Assembly (NCBI RefSeq): GCF_030519475.1
Contig: NZ_JAUMKD010000004.1
Span: 18,501-82,500 of the forward strand
Direction: 5' to 3'
Origin: Micromonospora sp. C28SCA-DRY-2
GTDB taxonomy: Bacteria; Actinomycetota; Actinomycetes; Mycobacteriales; Micromonosporaceae
DNA: 64,000 nt
Position 1 is the stretch's first letter. Every line of letters begins with the position of its first letter. Shown here one piece after another: positions 56,669 to 64,000 of the stretch. A program made the position numbers and the translations under genes. The notes under the pieces were generated by a model, which saw only the letters and a program-made list of their open reading frames with translations, searched no databases and was not told the DNA's origin.

Positions 56669-57408
56669 GCGGCCGTCACCGCCGTCATCCGCGCGGCCAC
56701 CGTCTCCGCCGTCGGGTCGGCCAGTTCGCTGACCACCCGGCCGTCGGCCAGGAAGACGACCCGGTCGGCCCACGCGGCCGCCGCCGGGTCGTGGGTCACC
56801 ATCACCACGGCGGTACGCAGGTCGTCCACCGCCTCGCGCAGCAGCCCGAGCACCTCGCGGCCGGCGCCGAGGTCGAGGGCCCCGGTCGGCTCGTCGGCGA
56901 AGATCACCTCGGGTCGGGCGGCGAGCGCCCGGGCGAGCGCGACCCGCTGCCGCTGGCCTCCGGAGAGCTGCCCGGGCCGGTCGTTCTCCCGCCCGGCGAG
57001 GCCGACCCGGTGCAGCACCTCACGGGCCCAGGCCCGATCCGGCCGGGTGCCGGCGAGCCGCTGCGGGAGAAGCACGTTCTGCCACACCGACAGGGAGTCC
57101 ATCAGGTTGTACGACTGGAACACGAAGCCCACCCGGCGGCGGCGGGCCTGGGTGAGCTTCGGCTCGCGCAGCGTCCCGAGCTCCTGCCCGGCGAGCCGGA
57201 CCCGGCCGCCGTCCGGCCGGTCCAGCCCGGCGGCGCACTGCAGCAGGGTGGACTTCCCCGACCCCGACGGCCCCATGACTGCGCTGAACGTCCCGGCCGC
57301 GAAGGCGACCGTCACGCCGGCCAGCGCGGGCGCACCGCTGCCGCCCGCATACCTCCGCACCACCTCGACCAGTTCGACGACCGGTCCACCAGCTCCGTGA
57401 ATTCGCAT
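56665..57408 (-). CDS. ABC transporter ATP-binding protein (MacB/LolD type)
   Basis: ATG 57408 after GAGG gives 247 residues. Walker A is GPSGSGKSTLLQ, Q-loop FVFQSYNLMD, signature LSGGQRQRVALARAL, Walker B EVIFADEPTGALDLG and H-loop VMVTHDPA. It overlaps the permease (four bases), kinase and regulator follow, and all four are probably one operon from a promoter near 57420-57480. The layout matches antibiotic-resistance modules of the BceAB type, though the regulators here are NarL-like. Confidence 0.95.
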   Translation of the reverse strand: MRIHGAGGPVVELVEVVRRYAGGSGAPALAGVTVAFAAGTFSAVMGPSGSGKSTLLQCAAGLDRPDGGRVRLAGQELGTLREPKLTQARRRRVGFVFQSYNLMDSLSVWQNVLLPQRLAGTRPDRAWAREVLHRVGLAGRENDRPGQLSGGQRQRVALARALAARPEVIFADEPTGALDLGAGREVLGLLREAVDDLRTAVVMVTHDPAAAAWADRVVFLADGRVVSELADPTAETVAARMTAVTAA

Positions 57409-57816
57409 GTCCTCAGCCTCGTCATCGGGCGGACCGAGCGACACACGGTGACCTCGTATCTGTGGGGTGGGGACAGCCCTACCCCCGCTCCTCAGGCGTC
57501 GGCCGCGGCAGCCCGGTTGGTCAGGCGCCGACATCGGACCCGAGCAGCGCGCTGACTGCCGCCAACTCGTCCGGTGAGATGGCCGGCCGCGTCTACACCC
57601 GAACGCCGAAATGGTCGTGCCATCGAGAAGAAGGAGCGAGTCGAAGACCCAGCCGGGTGTTACCCGCCAACGGTTTTCGAGGTCAGGTCCAGGGAGGGAA
57701 GGATTCCGGATCGCGGCGGGCGAATCGGTATTTGTTTTCTGGCCGGCACCCCCGGCTGTGTGGCACGTGGTACGACGGAGGGTAGATCGCGCAAAGCCGA
57801 CAGAACGGGCGTGCCG
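57409..57816. other. Divergent promoter region without a gene
   Basis: About 400 bp between the ABC operon and the LtrA gene. No frame has convincing coding character. The right half (57600-57800) has lower GC, with TTTTCGAGG, TTTGTTTTCTGG and TACGACGGAGGGTAG, and probably contains the ltrA promoter. A GGGGTGGGGACAGCCCTACCCCC imperfect inverted repeat is near 57465-57487. Confidence 0.5.
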
Positions 57817-59025
57817 ATGACCGCCGGCAACACGGGCGAGCTGCTGCGGGACCACGCCGAACCGCAACGCGCCACCTACGTCGAACTCTTCTTCGACGTC
57901 ATCCTCGTCTTCGCGTTCACCCGGCTCTCGCACACGCTGTTCACCGACCTGACCTGGCTCGGCGCCCTGCACACCGTGATCCTGCTCGCCGCCTTCTGGT
58001 GGGTCTGGGTCTTCACGGCCTGGACCACCAACCGCCTCAACCCGGCCCAGCCGGCGATCCAGCTCGTGATCATCCCGATCATGCTGGGCACCCTGGTCAT
58101 GGCGGGTGCGGTGCCCGAAGCCTTCGGTGAGGACGGCATGGTCTTCGCCGTCACGTACGTCACCATCCAGGTCGGCCGCGCCCTGTTCGTCACGGTGACC
58201 ATGCGCGGTCGAGGCGAGGTGGCGATCGGCTCGCTCCAGCAACTCATCTGGTTCTGCCTTTCTGGAGCGCTGTGGATCGCCGGCGCTCTGACCGAAGGCA
58301 CCAGCCGGGTGGTGATCTGGTTCCTCGCCGCTGCCCTCGGCTACACCATGAGCCGGCTGGAGTTCCGGCTGCCCCGGTTGGGCCCGGCCCGGATCGCCAC
58401 GCAGACGGTCTCCGCCGAGCATCTGGCCGAGCGGTACCAGCAGATCATGATCGTCGCGTTCGGCGAGACGGTCCTGGCGTCCGGTGGACAGTTCGCGGTG
58501 CGCGGCTTCGAACGGGACAGCGTGATCGCGTTCGTGCTGGCGTTCGCCACCACCACGCTGATGTGGCGGATCTACTTCTACCGGGCGGGCCTGCTCCTGC
58601 CGGGCGTGATCGCGGCGAGCACCGCTCCGGCCGTGTTCGCCCGCTCCGCCTCGTACGCCCATCTGCTCATGACCGGCGGCATCGTGCTCAGCGCGGTCGG
58701 CGACGAGATCGTCATCACCCACGCGTTCGCCGAGGCCAACCTCGTCTGGTCCAGCGTCATCCTCTGCGGACCGGCGATCTATCTGGCCGGCCGGGCACGG
58801 CTCGACTACCTGTCGTTCAGCCGCGTCGCCCTGTCCCGGGTGATCGGGCTGGTCGTGCTGGTCGTGCTGGCGCCGGTGGTCGCCTTCCTGTCACCGATCT
58901 ACATCGCCGTCGTGGCCATCGTCATCCTCAGCACGATCGCCGTTTCGGACACCATCTCCTGGCGATTTCGCCCCAGCAGGCTCGCCCCGCCACCACCGCC
59001 CCGGGGCCGTTATCTACGCCCCTAA
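57817..59025 (+). CDS. Low-temperature-requirement protein A (LtrA) family membrane protein
   Basis: A 402-residue protein with about eleven membrane helices. Family features are EPQRATYVELFFDVILVFAF near the N-terminus, WWVWVFTAWTTNRLNP and the central YQQIMIVAFGETVLASG. LtrA was named in Listeria for growth at low temperature; biochemical activity is unknown. ATG 57817 is used; GTG 57811 is in frame and both lack a strong ribosome-binding site. The C-terminus ends in a Pro/Arg-rich tail (LAPPPPPRGRYLRP). Monocistronic. Confidence 0.92.
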   Translation: MTAGNTGELLRDHAEPQRATYVELFFDVILVFAFTRLSHTLFTDLTWLGALHTVILLAAFWWVWVFTAWTTNRLNPAQPAIQLVIIPIMLGTLVMAGAVPEAFGEDGMVFAVTYVTIQVGRALFVTVTMRGRGEVAIGSLQQLIWFCLSGALWIAGALTEGTSRVVIWFLAAALGYTMSRLEFRLPRLGPARIATQTVSAEHLAERYQQIMIVAFGETVLASGGQFAVRGFERDSVIAFVLAFATTTLMWRIYFYRAGLLLPGVIAASTAPAVFARSASYAHLLMTGGIVLSAVGDEIVITHAFAEANLVWSSVILCGPAIYLAGRARLDYLSFSRVALSRVIGLVVLVVLAPVVAFLSPIYIAVVAIVILSTIAVSDTISWRFRPSRLAPPPPPRGRYLRP

Positions 59026-59208
59026 CGCTCGTACCGCCTGACCTCGCGCGGCTGACGATGCGCGGGCTCGGGCGGTCGGCGCCGACACCGATCAGGAATC
59101 GAGAAGCGCCGGTCATCCAACCGTGACTAGCGTGACTGCCGTTGATGTCCCACGCCCCCTGGCCCGGCGGCTGGCCAGGGGATCTGCTCGCCTTTGGAGG
59201 AGGTCCCG

Positions 59209-59430
59209 TTGAACTGGAACGCGTGGATCCGGCAGCTCCACCGCTGGCTTGCCATCGCCTTCACGGTGACCGTCGTCGTCACCGTCATCGCCCTGGCGCG
59301 GGAGGAACCCGTCGTCTGGGTGTCCTACGTACCGCTGCTTCCGCTCGCCCTGCTGCTGGTCACCGGGCTGTACCTGTTCGTCTTGCCCTATCTCCTCAAG
59401 CGGCGCGGCCGGGCGGCCGCCGAGCGATGA
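59209..59430 (+). CDS. Small two-helix membrane protein
   Basis: TTG 59209 is preceded by GGAGGAGG and yields 73 residues: LNWNAWIRQLHRWLAIAFTV (first helix region), a short loop with REEPVVW, a second helix (YVPLLPLALLLVTGLYLFVL) and a basic end KRRGRAAAER. The N-terminal IRQLHRWLA resembles the first helix of PepSY-type iron-regulated membrane proteins, with a His that could bind haem, but this is speculative. It is coupled to the next small ORF (ATGA). Confidence 0.7.
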   Translation: MNWNAWIRQLHRWLAIAFTVTVVVTVIALAREEPVVWVSYVPLLPLALLLVTGLYLFVLPYLLKRRGRAAAER

Positions 59431-59546
59431 ACGGGCGCGCTCGCCGGCCGCGCCCCCCTCGGCCGGCGAGCATCGCCCGGCACCCGGGCGAGGCGGTCGC
59501 CCGGGTCGCCGCCCACTTCCGGCGCAAGCTCCACGGCGGACGGTGA
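59427..59546 (+). CDS. Possible small basic protein, 39 residues
   Basis: ATG 59427 overlaps the preceding stop (ATGA). The product MNGRARRPRPPRPASIARHP GEAVARVAAHFRRKLHGGR is Arg/Pro-rich with a plausible C-terminal amphipathic helix. Codons end in G or C. Its existence rests only on coupling and composition. It might accompany the small membrane protein. Confidence 0.35.
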   Translation: MNGRARRPRPPRPASIARHPGEAVARVAAHFRRKLHGGR

Positions 59547-59600
59547 GCCGAGCGCCCGCCGGCCGTCGACGACCAGGCCGACCGGGCCGACCGGGCCGGG

Positions 59601-60071
59601 TCAGGACGCGGCCAGCGGCGCCAGCAGACCACAACAGACCAGCCCGAACACCGCGAACACGAGGACGAGGATGGTGTAGTTCGACCAGAGCCCGAACCTC
59701 GTCACGTCGGCGCCGTGCCCGTCGTGGACGCGGTTGCGCCACACGCCGAAGCGGAACGACAGCTGGTGCGTCGCACCGGGCTGGGCGGCCAGCGAGGTGG
59801 TCACCAGTGGGATGCCCATGAAGTCGGTGTAGCGGACGTCGTGCGGTCCGGGCGGGATCACCAGGTACCAGGTGCCCTCGCCCGGGATCGGCACCGTCTG
59901 GCCGTCGATCTTGAGCTTGCCCGTGCTGGGCACGGGCACGATGTACGGGCCACGGTTGACCGAGACGGCGAGCACCGCGTAGCCGGGCGGCGGCGGGATC
60001 GGATGGGGATACACCAGCGGCGTCACGGCGCCCGGAACCGGCGGGTAGGCCGAATGAGGGGGGTACGACAC
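59601..60071 (-). CDS. Pro-rich membrane protein of unknown function
   Basis: GTG 60071 (GAGGA seven bases upstream) gives 156 residues. A Pro/Tyr-rich start (SYPPHSAYPPVPGAV) is followed by a beta-rich domain (YAVLAVSVNRGPYIVPVP, GKLKIDGQTVPIPGEGTWYL, VIPPGPHDVRYTDF) and a C-terminal membrane helix (WSNYTILVLVFAVFGLVCCG). The beta region resembles domains that handle PEGA-like surface layers. No catalytic motif. The tail is preceded on the DNA by short CCGACCGGG repeats at the stop. Family not recognised. Confidence 0.65.
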   Translation of the reverse strand: MSYPPHSAYPPVPGAVTPLVYPHPIPPPPGYAVLAVSVNRGPYIVPVPSTGKLKIDGQTVPIPGEGTWYLVIPPGPHDVRYTDFMGIPLVTTSLAAQPGATHQLSFRFGVWRNRVHDGHGADVTRFGLWSNYTILVLVFAVFGLVCCGLLAPLAAS

Positions 60072-60113
60072 CGGGACATCCTCACACGGGCGCGCTCGGC
60101 CGACGGGTACCGG

Positions 60114-60683
60114 TCAACCGGCGGCAGGGCCCGACCCGGCGGTCCACTGGGCGGCCAGCAGGCCGTAGATCAGGGTGTCCGTCCACTCGCCCTTCGTCCA
60201 GTGGTCCTGGCGCAGGTGGGCCTCCCGGACCATGCCGACCCGCTCGCACACCCGTGCCGACGGTGTGTTCCGGGCGTCCACGTGGGCGATCACCCGGTGC
60301 ATGCCGCACTGCTCGAACGCCACCCCGATGAGCGCGCGGACCGCCTCGGTGGCGAATCCGCGGCCGGACACCGACGGGTGGAAGGCCCAGCCCATCTCGC
60401 CCCGGGACAGCGTCTCGTCGGCCGGCCACAGGATGACGTCACCGACGATCTCGGCCCCGTGCTCGACCACCAGCGCGAGCCGGGACTCGGCTCCGGTGAT
60501 GCCGGTGCCGTTGACGCGCCGGGCGACCACGGTGGTCGCGAACTCCCGCGTCCACGGCTCCCACGGGATGTAGCGGGCCACCATCGGGTCGCTGTAGTAC
60601 GCGAGCAGGGCGTCCACCTCGTCGCCCCGGTACGGCCGCAGGCACAGCCGCTCGGTACGCAGCGGCAGGGTCAGCTCAGGCAT
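60114..60683 (-). CDS. GNAT family N-acetyltransferase (RimJ/RimL-like)
   Basis: A 189-residue acetyltransferase: LPLRTERLCLRPYRGDEVDA at the start, WEPWTREFATTVVARRV, ALVVEHGAEIVGDVILWPAD, the acetyl-CoA loop HPSVSGRGFATEAVRALIGV (Q/R-x-x-G-x-G/A type) and HRVIAHVDARNTPSARVCER. This is the Acetyltransf_3 branch that includes ribosomal protein alanine and aminoglycoside acetyltransferases. Substrate unknown. Monocistronic on the minus strand, ATG 60683. Confidence 0.92.
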   Translation of the reverse strand: MPELTLPLRTERLCLRPYRGDEVDALLAYYSDPMVARYIPWEPWTREFATTVVARRVNGTGITGAESRLALVVEHGAEIVGDVILWPADETLSRGEMGWAFHPSVSGRGFATEAVRALIGVAFEQCGMHRVIAHVDARNTPSARVCERVGMVREAHLRQDHWTKGEWTDTLIYGLLAAQWTAGSGPAAG

Positions 60684-60774
60684 CGTCCCAGTATCACGGT
60701 CGGCTTCGACCCGGACGGGGCTGCCCGCCGGGCCCCGGGCCGCCGCCGCGGCCCGGGATCCGGCCGGTCCCCCG

Positions 60775-61833
60775 TCAGGCCGGTGCCCCCGCGCGCTTGC
60801 GGTACCGCTCGGCCCGCCGCCGCACCTGGGTGTACGCGCTGCTCAACCCCATCGCCCGGCGCACCTCCACCAGCGTCTTGCGCACCTCGGCGCGGGTCCG
60901 CTCGGTCCCCTCGACGATCAGCTGGTCGACCCGACCCGGGTCCGCCTCGATCCGGGCCCGGCGTTCCCGGATCGGGTCGAGGAACCGGTTGAGTGCCGCC
61001 GCCAGGTCCTCCTTCACCTCGACGTCGCCGACCCGCCCGGCCCGGTAGCGCTGCTTCAGCTCCGCCACCCGGTCCCGGTCCGGGTTGAACACGTCGTGGT
61101 ACGCGAACACCGGGTTCCCCTCGACGGTGCCCGGCACGTCGGCCCGCACCCGGTTCGGGTCGGTGTACATGCCCATCACCTTGCGGCGCACGGTGGACGC
61201 GTCGTCGGAGAGCGAGATGGTGTTGCCCAGGCTCTTGCTCATCTTGGCCCGGCCGTCCGTGCCGACCAGGGTGGGCGTCTCCGCGGGGATCAGCTCGGGC
61301 ACCGGGAACACCTCCCCGTAGAGGTGGTTGAAGCGCCGGGCGATCTCCCGGGTCACCTCGACGTGTGCGGCGTTGTCCTTGCCGACCGGGACCGCCTCGC
61401 CCTTGACGCAGAGGATGTCCGCGGCCTGGAGCACGGGGTAGCCGAGCAGGCCGTACGGCATCTCCTCCTTGCCGGAGTCGCGGGCCATCTCCTTCAGCGA
61501 CGGCACCCGCTCCAGCCGGGGCACCGTCACCAGGTTCTGGAACAGGGTGTTCAGGTCGCCGACCTCCGGGATGGCCGACTGGAGATAGAACGTCGCCCGC
61601 GCCGGGTCGACGCCGGCGGCGAGGATGTCGGTGACCATCTCGCGGGCGTTCTCGGCCACCCGCTCGATGTCCTGCCGGGTGTTCCTCGTGGTGAGCATGT
61701 GCAGGTCGGCGATGATGAAGAAGCTCTCGTACCGCTGGTGCAGCCGCACCCGGTTCGCGATGCTGCCGACGTAGTGGCCGAGGTGCAGCCGCCCGGTCGG
61801 GCGGTCCCCGGTGAGCATCCGTGCCGTGGACAT
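60775..61833 (-). CDS. trpS: Tryptophanyl-tRNA synthetase
   Basis: ATG 61833 (AAAGGCG upstream) gives 352 residues of class I synthetase. The HIGH-type motif is RLHLGHYVG (residues 15-23) and KMSKS lies at 197-201 in AKMSKSLGN. ADILCVKGEAVPVGKDNAAH and DLHMLTT form the rest of the active site. It charges tRNA-Trp. Actinomycetes frequently have two trpS genes, one inducible or linked to indolmycin resistance; which type this is cannot be decided without its paralogue. A small ORF lies 80 bp upstream in the same direction. Confidence 0.95.
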   Translation of the reverse strand: MSTARMLTGDRPTGRLHLGHYVGSIANRVRLHQRYESFFIIADLHMLTTRNTRQDIERVAENAREMVTDILAAGVDPARATFYLQSAIPEVGDLNTLFQNLVTVPRLERVPSLKEMARDSGKEEMPYGLLGYPVLQAADILCVKGEAVPVGKDNAAHVEVTREIARRFNHLYGEVFPVPELIPAETPTLVGTDGRAKMSKSLGNTISLSDDASTVRRKVMGMYTDPNRVRADVPGTVEGNPVFAYHDVFNPDRDRVAELKQRYRAGRVGDVEVKEDLAAALNRFLDPIRERRARIEADPGRVDQLIVEGTERTRAEVRKTLVEVRRAMGLSSAYTQVRRRAERYRKRAGAPA

Positions 61834-61913
61834 GGTGGTACGCCTTTCGTGCCGGAAGAGGAGGATGGGCGCGATCGACCCGGGCGGACGCCCCGGGGTC
61901 GGTGGGATTCGGG

Positions 61914-62090
61914 TCAGTGCGCCGAACGCCATCGCGCGCCGTCGCGGAACCTCAGTCCGCCGGCACGAAGCACGTCGATGATCCGCTCGCGGCCGTCGCC
62001 GGAGCTGGTGGGGAAGGTGGGCACGGCGTCGAGCGGGAGGCCGTCGACCGGGTCGACGACCTCCGGCGCGTAACTGCTCGCCCGGACCAT
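61914..62090 (-). CDS. Small 58-residue protein upstream of trpS
   Basis: ATG 62090 to TGA 61914 encodes MVRASSYAPEVVDPVDGLPL, a Pro/Asp-rich centre, GRERIIDVLRAGGLRFRDGA and the ending RWRSAH. Nearly all third positions are G or C, and there is a short helix (RERIIDVLRAG). A single Trp codon near the end is not enough for a classical trp leader peptide. It may be co-transcribed with trpS. No family is recognised. Confidence 0.5.
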   Translation of the reverse strand: MVRASSYAPEVVDPVDGLPLDAVPTFPTSSGDGRERIIDVLRAGGLRFRDGARWRSAH

Positions 62091-62121
62091 GCCGCTACGG
62101 TAGCCGGTCCACCGGCCGTGG

Positions 62122-62562
62122 TCAGCCCTGGCGGTAGCTGTCCTGGTAGTAGCCGGCCACCCGGTCCCGGTAGTCCGGCCGGTCGTACGCCTCCGGCTCG
62201 AACGCCGGGGACTCCTTGACCTGCTCCCGGGTCCGGTCCACGTACACCGTGCGGTCGAGGTGGTCCACCCGGTCCACCGTGCCGACCGGCAGCAGCACCT
62301 TGCGGCCGAGGATCCACGGCCCGGTGTCGACCACCAGCCAGCGGGCGTCGGTGTCCCCGCTGGCCTCGTCGACCGAGCCGATCCGGCCGTCGGTCGCCTC
62401 GACCCGGTAGCCCGTCAGGTCGATCGGGGTGCCGGGCCCGGGCGCGTCCGGGCCGTCGCCGGACCGCTCCGGCGGCGCCGCGGGCGGGGTGGTCTGCTCG
62501 TACCCGCCGGCGAGCGCGGCCGGGTCACGCCAGGCCCAGGGATTGAACGTCGACGGTTGCAC
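62122..62562 (-). CDS. PRC-barrel domain protein
   Basis: GTG 62562 is chosen because GGAGG stands five bases before it. The 146-residue product starts VQPSTFNPWAWRDPAALAGG, has a Pro/Gly-rich linker, then a PRC barrel (TPIDLTGYRVEATDGRIGSV, DARWLVVDTGPWILGRKVLL, DRVDHLDRTVYVDRTREQV) and a Tyr/Arg-rich C-terminus. PRC barrels occur in RimM and in stress-related proteins; this stand-alone type is common in actinomycetes and of unknown role. Confidence 0.88.
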   Translation of the reverse strand: MQPSTFNPWAWRDPAALAGGYEQTTPPAAPPERSGDGPDAPGPGTPIDLTGYRVEATDGRIGSVDEASGDTDARWLVVDTGPWILGRKVLLPVGTVDRVDHLDRTVYVDRTREQVKESPAFEPEAYDRPDYRDRVAGYYQDSYRQG

Positions 62563-62849
62563 GGTCACCTCCGAATTGGTGGTCACGGCTGACCGCGTCA
62601 TTAGTGCCCACCCCCCGGTCGCGGGAAACAACCTGGCAATTATCGGTTCACCGGAATGTCTCCTGCGAAATTCGTCATATTCGACGTCGGTCGATCGATG
62701 CTCGCCCGTTTCCGCAGGTGGTTTCGGTTGTCACCGTACGGCGGCACATTCGTGCGCAATGCGGAGTGTCTCGCCGGCACATTCGCTGCGGGGGTGTCGG
62801 CCGCCCATTCTGTTCCCTGCATCCGCAGCAGAGGGAATAGGGGAAGCAG

Positions 62850-63317
62850 ATGTCTCGCACCATTCGGCGACTCGGCGTCGTGCTCGCGCTCGCGGTCGGC
62901 CTGGTCGGCGCGGCGGGGGCCACCGCGCAGGCCGCGCCGGTCAACCCGGTGACGCCGCAGTCGTCCTGTGGGCTCGGCTACGTCGTCCAGGACCAGGACC
63001 CGATCCGGCACGCGGAGACCGGCGCCCTGCTCGGCACCGTCTACCTGCTCTACAACCCGACGGTCGGCTACGGCTGCACGGTCACCGTCAAGTCCGCGTA
63101 CGTCGGCGCGCTGACCCGGACCCAGGTCTACCTCGCCGCCCAGTACCTGCCGACCCGGGTCGACGACGGCAACCGGCTCTACGCCGCCGGCCCCACCACG
63201 GCGTACGTCAAGGGCGGCTGTGTGATCTGGGGTGGCCTGATGGCCGACCCGAACGGCACGATCCACCACCACGAGCGGGCGAATCCCGCGATCGGCGGCA
63301 TCGGCACCTGCTTCTGA
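62850..63317 (+). CDS. Secreted protein similar to spore-associated protein A
   Basis: ATG 62850 after GGGGAAG gives 155 residues with a clear signal peptide (LGVVLALAVGLVGAAGATAQ, then A). The mature domain shows SSCGLGYVVQDQDPI, GTVYLLYNPTVGYGCTVTVK, TTAYVKGGCVIWGG and GGIGTCF, with four Cys placed as in Streptomyces SapA, an abundant spore-coat-associated secreted protein. Function unknown; expression may be developmental. The 290 bp upstream are comparatively AT-rich and may hold a regulated promoter. Monocistronic. Confidence 0.78.
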   Translation: MSRTIRRLGVVLALAVGLVGAAGATAQAAPVNPVTPQSSCGLGYVVQDQDPIRHAETGALLGTVYLLYNPTVGYGCTVTVKSAYVGALTRTQVYLAAQYLPTRVDDGNRLYAAGPTTAYVKGGCVIWGGLMADPNGTIHHHERANPAIGGIGTCF

Positions 63318-63403
63318 TCTCGCGGCAGGCCCGCGTCCGCGAGCCCGCGGGGCCGCCGCCGGAAGCCCGGCGGCGACCCCGCGATGCCGCTACCGTCGGG
63401 CTG

Positions 63404-63967
63404 ATGGGACGGATGCGCGGCATCCACGAGCGGCCGGCCGGGCTGACCTACCAGCCGGAACTGGTCGACGTCGACGAGGAGCGGTCGCTGCTGGCCGCGC
63501 TGGCGGCCTACGACTTCCGCGAGGTCCGCATGCACGGGCAGATCGCCCGCCGGACCGTGCGGCACTTCGGCTTCGACTACGACTACGGCTCCTTCCAGCT
63601 CACCGCCACCGAAGCGTTGCCGGTCGAGCTGCACGAGGTCCGCCAGCGCTGCGCCGCGCTGGCCGGCCTGCCGGCGACCGCGCTCGCGCAGGCCCTGGTC
63701 ACCCGCTATCCGCCCGGGTCGGTCATCGGCTGGCACCGGGACGCGCCGGCGTTCGGGCCGACGGTGGTCGGCCTCTCCCTGGGCTCCGCGTGCCGGTTGC
63801 GGTTCCAGCGCGGCAAGGCCGACGACCGCCGGGTGTACGAGGTGGAACTGGCGCCCCGGTCGGCGTACGTGCTCGCCGGCGCGGCCCGGTCGAGCTGGCA
63901 GCACAGCATCCCGCCCGTGCCCGAGCTGCGCTACTCGGTCACCTTCCGGCAGGTGCGCACCGGCTGA
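63404..63967 (+). CDS. AlkB-like 2-oxoglutarate/Fe(II) dioxygenase
   Basis: A 187-residue oxygenase. The HxD...H iron triad is His111 and Asp113 in IGWHRDAPAFG and His167 in WQHSIPP; the 2-oxoglutarate Arg is in RYSVTFR. The N-terminal lid has TYQPELVDVDEERSLLAAL. Members repair alkylated bases or modify RNA/protein; this compact form resembles bacterial AlkB-like proteins of uncertain substrate. It starts at ATG 63404, 86 bp after the secreted protein gene. Confidence 0.92.
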   Translation: MGRMRGIHERPAGLTYQPELVDVDEERSLLAALAAYDFREVRMHGQIARRTVRHFGFDYDYGSFQLTATEALPVELHEVRQRCAALAGLPATALAQALVTRYPPGSVIGWHRDAPAFGPTVVGLSLGSACRLRFQRGKADDRRVYEVELAPRSAYVLAGAARSSWQHSIPPVPELRYSVTFRQVRTG

Positions 63968-64000
63968 CCTGCGGCGCTGCCCGGCCGCGGCCCGGTCCCC

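Noticed and set aside
1..64000. Biosynthetic gene cluster or CRISPR array in the window
   Set aside because: No polyketide or peptide synthase domains, no RiPP precursor/modifier pair and no regularly spaced direct repeats were seen.

Overview
The window is very GC-rich and uses G or C at nearly every third codon position. It has many GTG and TTG starts, short divergent gaps, ATGA/GTGA gene overlaps and typical actinobacterial families (CU044_5270 with ECF sigma, DUF5701, spore-associated-protein-A-like, LtrA, split transketolase). This points to a filamentous actinomycete chromosome, most likely Micromonosporaceae (Micromonospora-like); the genus is an inference. There is no rRNA, CRISPR array, intact prophage or recognisable antibiotic megasynthase. 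Three tRNA genes are present: Ser-UGA, Ser-GCU and Arg-ACG.

Layout. 0-3.8 kb: two tandem secreted repeat proteins, a DUF5701 protein and a secreted protein of unknown role. 3.8-9.8 kb: exopolysaccharide sugar transferase followed by a LytS/LytR-type two-component pair, then a Fpg/Nei glycosylase divergent from a family 4 glycosyltransferase. 10.0-12.6 kb: a three-gene operon (sugar-type nucleotidyltransferase, sn-glycerol-1-phosphate dehydrogenase family, CDP-alcohol phosphatidyltransferase) that looks like a pathway for an activated polyol phosphate. 12.7-26.1 kb: housekeeping and regulatory genes (NUDIX, CBS, aminotransferase, CorA, cyclophilin, rhomboid, thiolase, DUF1906, an OmpR-type two-component system with a lipoprotein). 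26.2-39.3 kb: surface and glycan genes (SGNH hydrolase with ricin-type lectin, two large membrane proteins, GT2), a SoxR regulator divergent from a split transketolase, and a quinone reductase.

39.3-45.7 kb: FhuF-like ferric reductase with an IdeR/DtxR-like iron box, an unusual protein fusing an Xre-type DNA-binding domain to a complete peptide deformylase, a flavohemoprotein, a CPBP membrane protease and a Lys/Ala/Pro-rich EcsC-like protein. 45.8-49.4 kb: tRNA-Ser and tRNA-Arg genes, then a decayed integration scar with an integrase remnant, an acetyltransferase remnant, a TTA-containing secreted protein gene, a PadR/hydrolase pair and a second integrase-end remnant. 49.5-57.4 kb: ECF sigma with its CU044_5270 partner, a MarR-regulated membrane protein, and a four-gene ABC transporter/NarL-type two-component operon. 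57.8-64.0 kb: LtrA, small membrane proteins, a GNAT, a tryptophanyl-tRNA synthetase with a small ORF upstream, a PRC-barrel protein, a spore-associated-protein-A-like secreted protein and AlkB.

The best candidates for new biology are (1) the nucleotidyltransferase / G1P dehydrogenase / CDP-alcohol transferase operon at 10.1-12.6 kb; (2) the Xre-deformylase fusion at 40.4 kb with an inverted repeat in front of it; and (3) a recurring pattern in which several gene 3' ends, including the stop codon, are tandemly duplicated with decay (19.8, 28.0, 31.1 and 33.3 kb, plus a heptamer array at 10.03 kb). Domain calls rest on motif recognition by eye; no database search was run.
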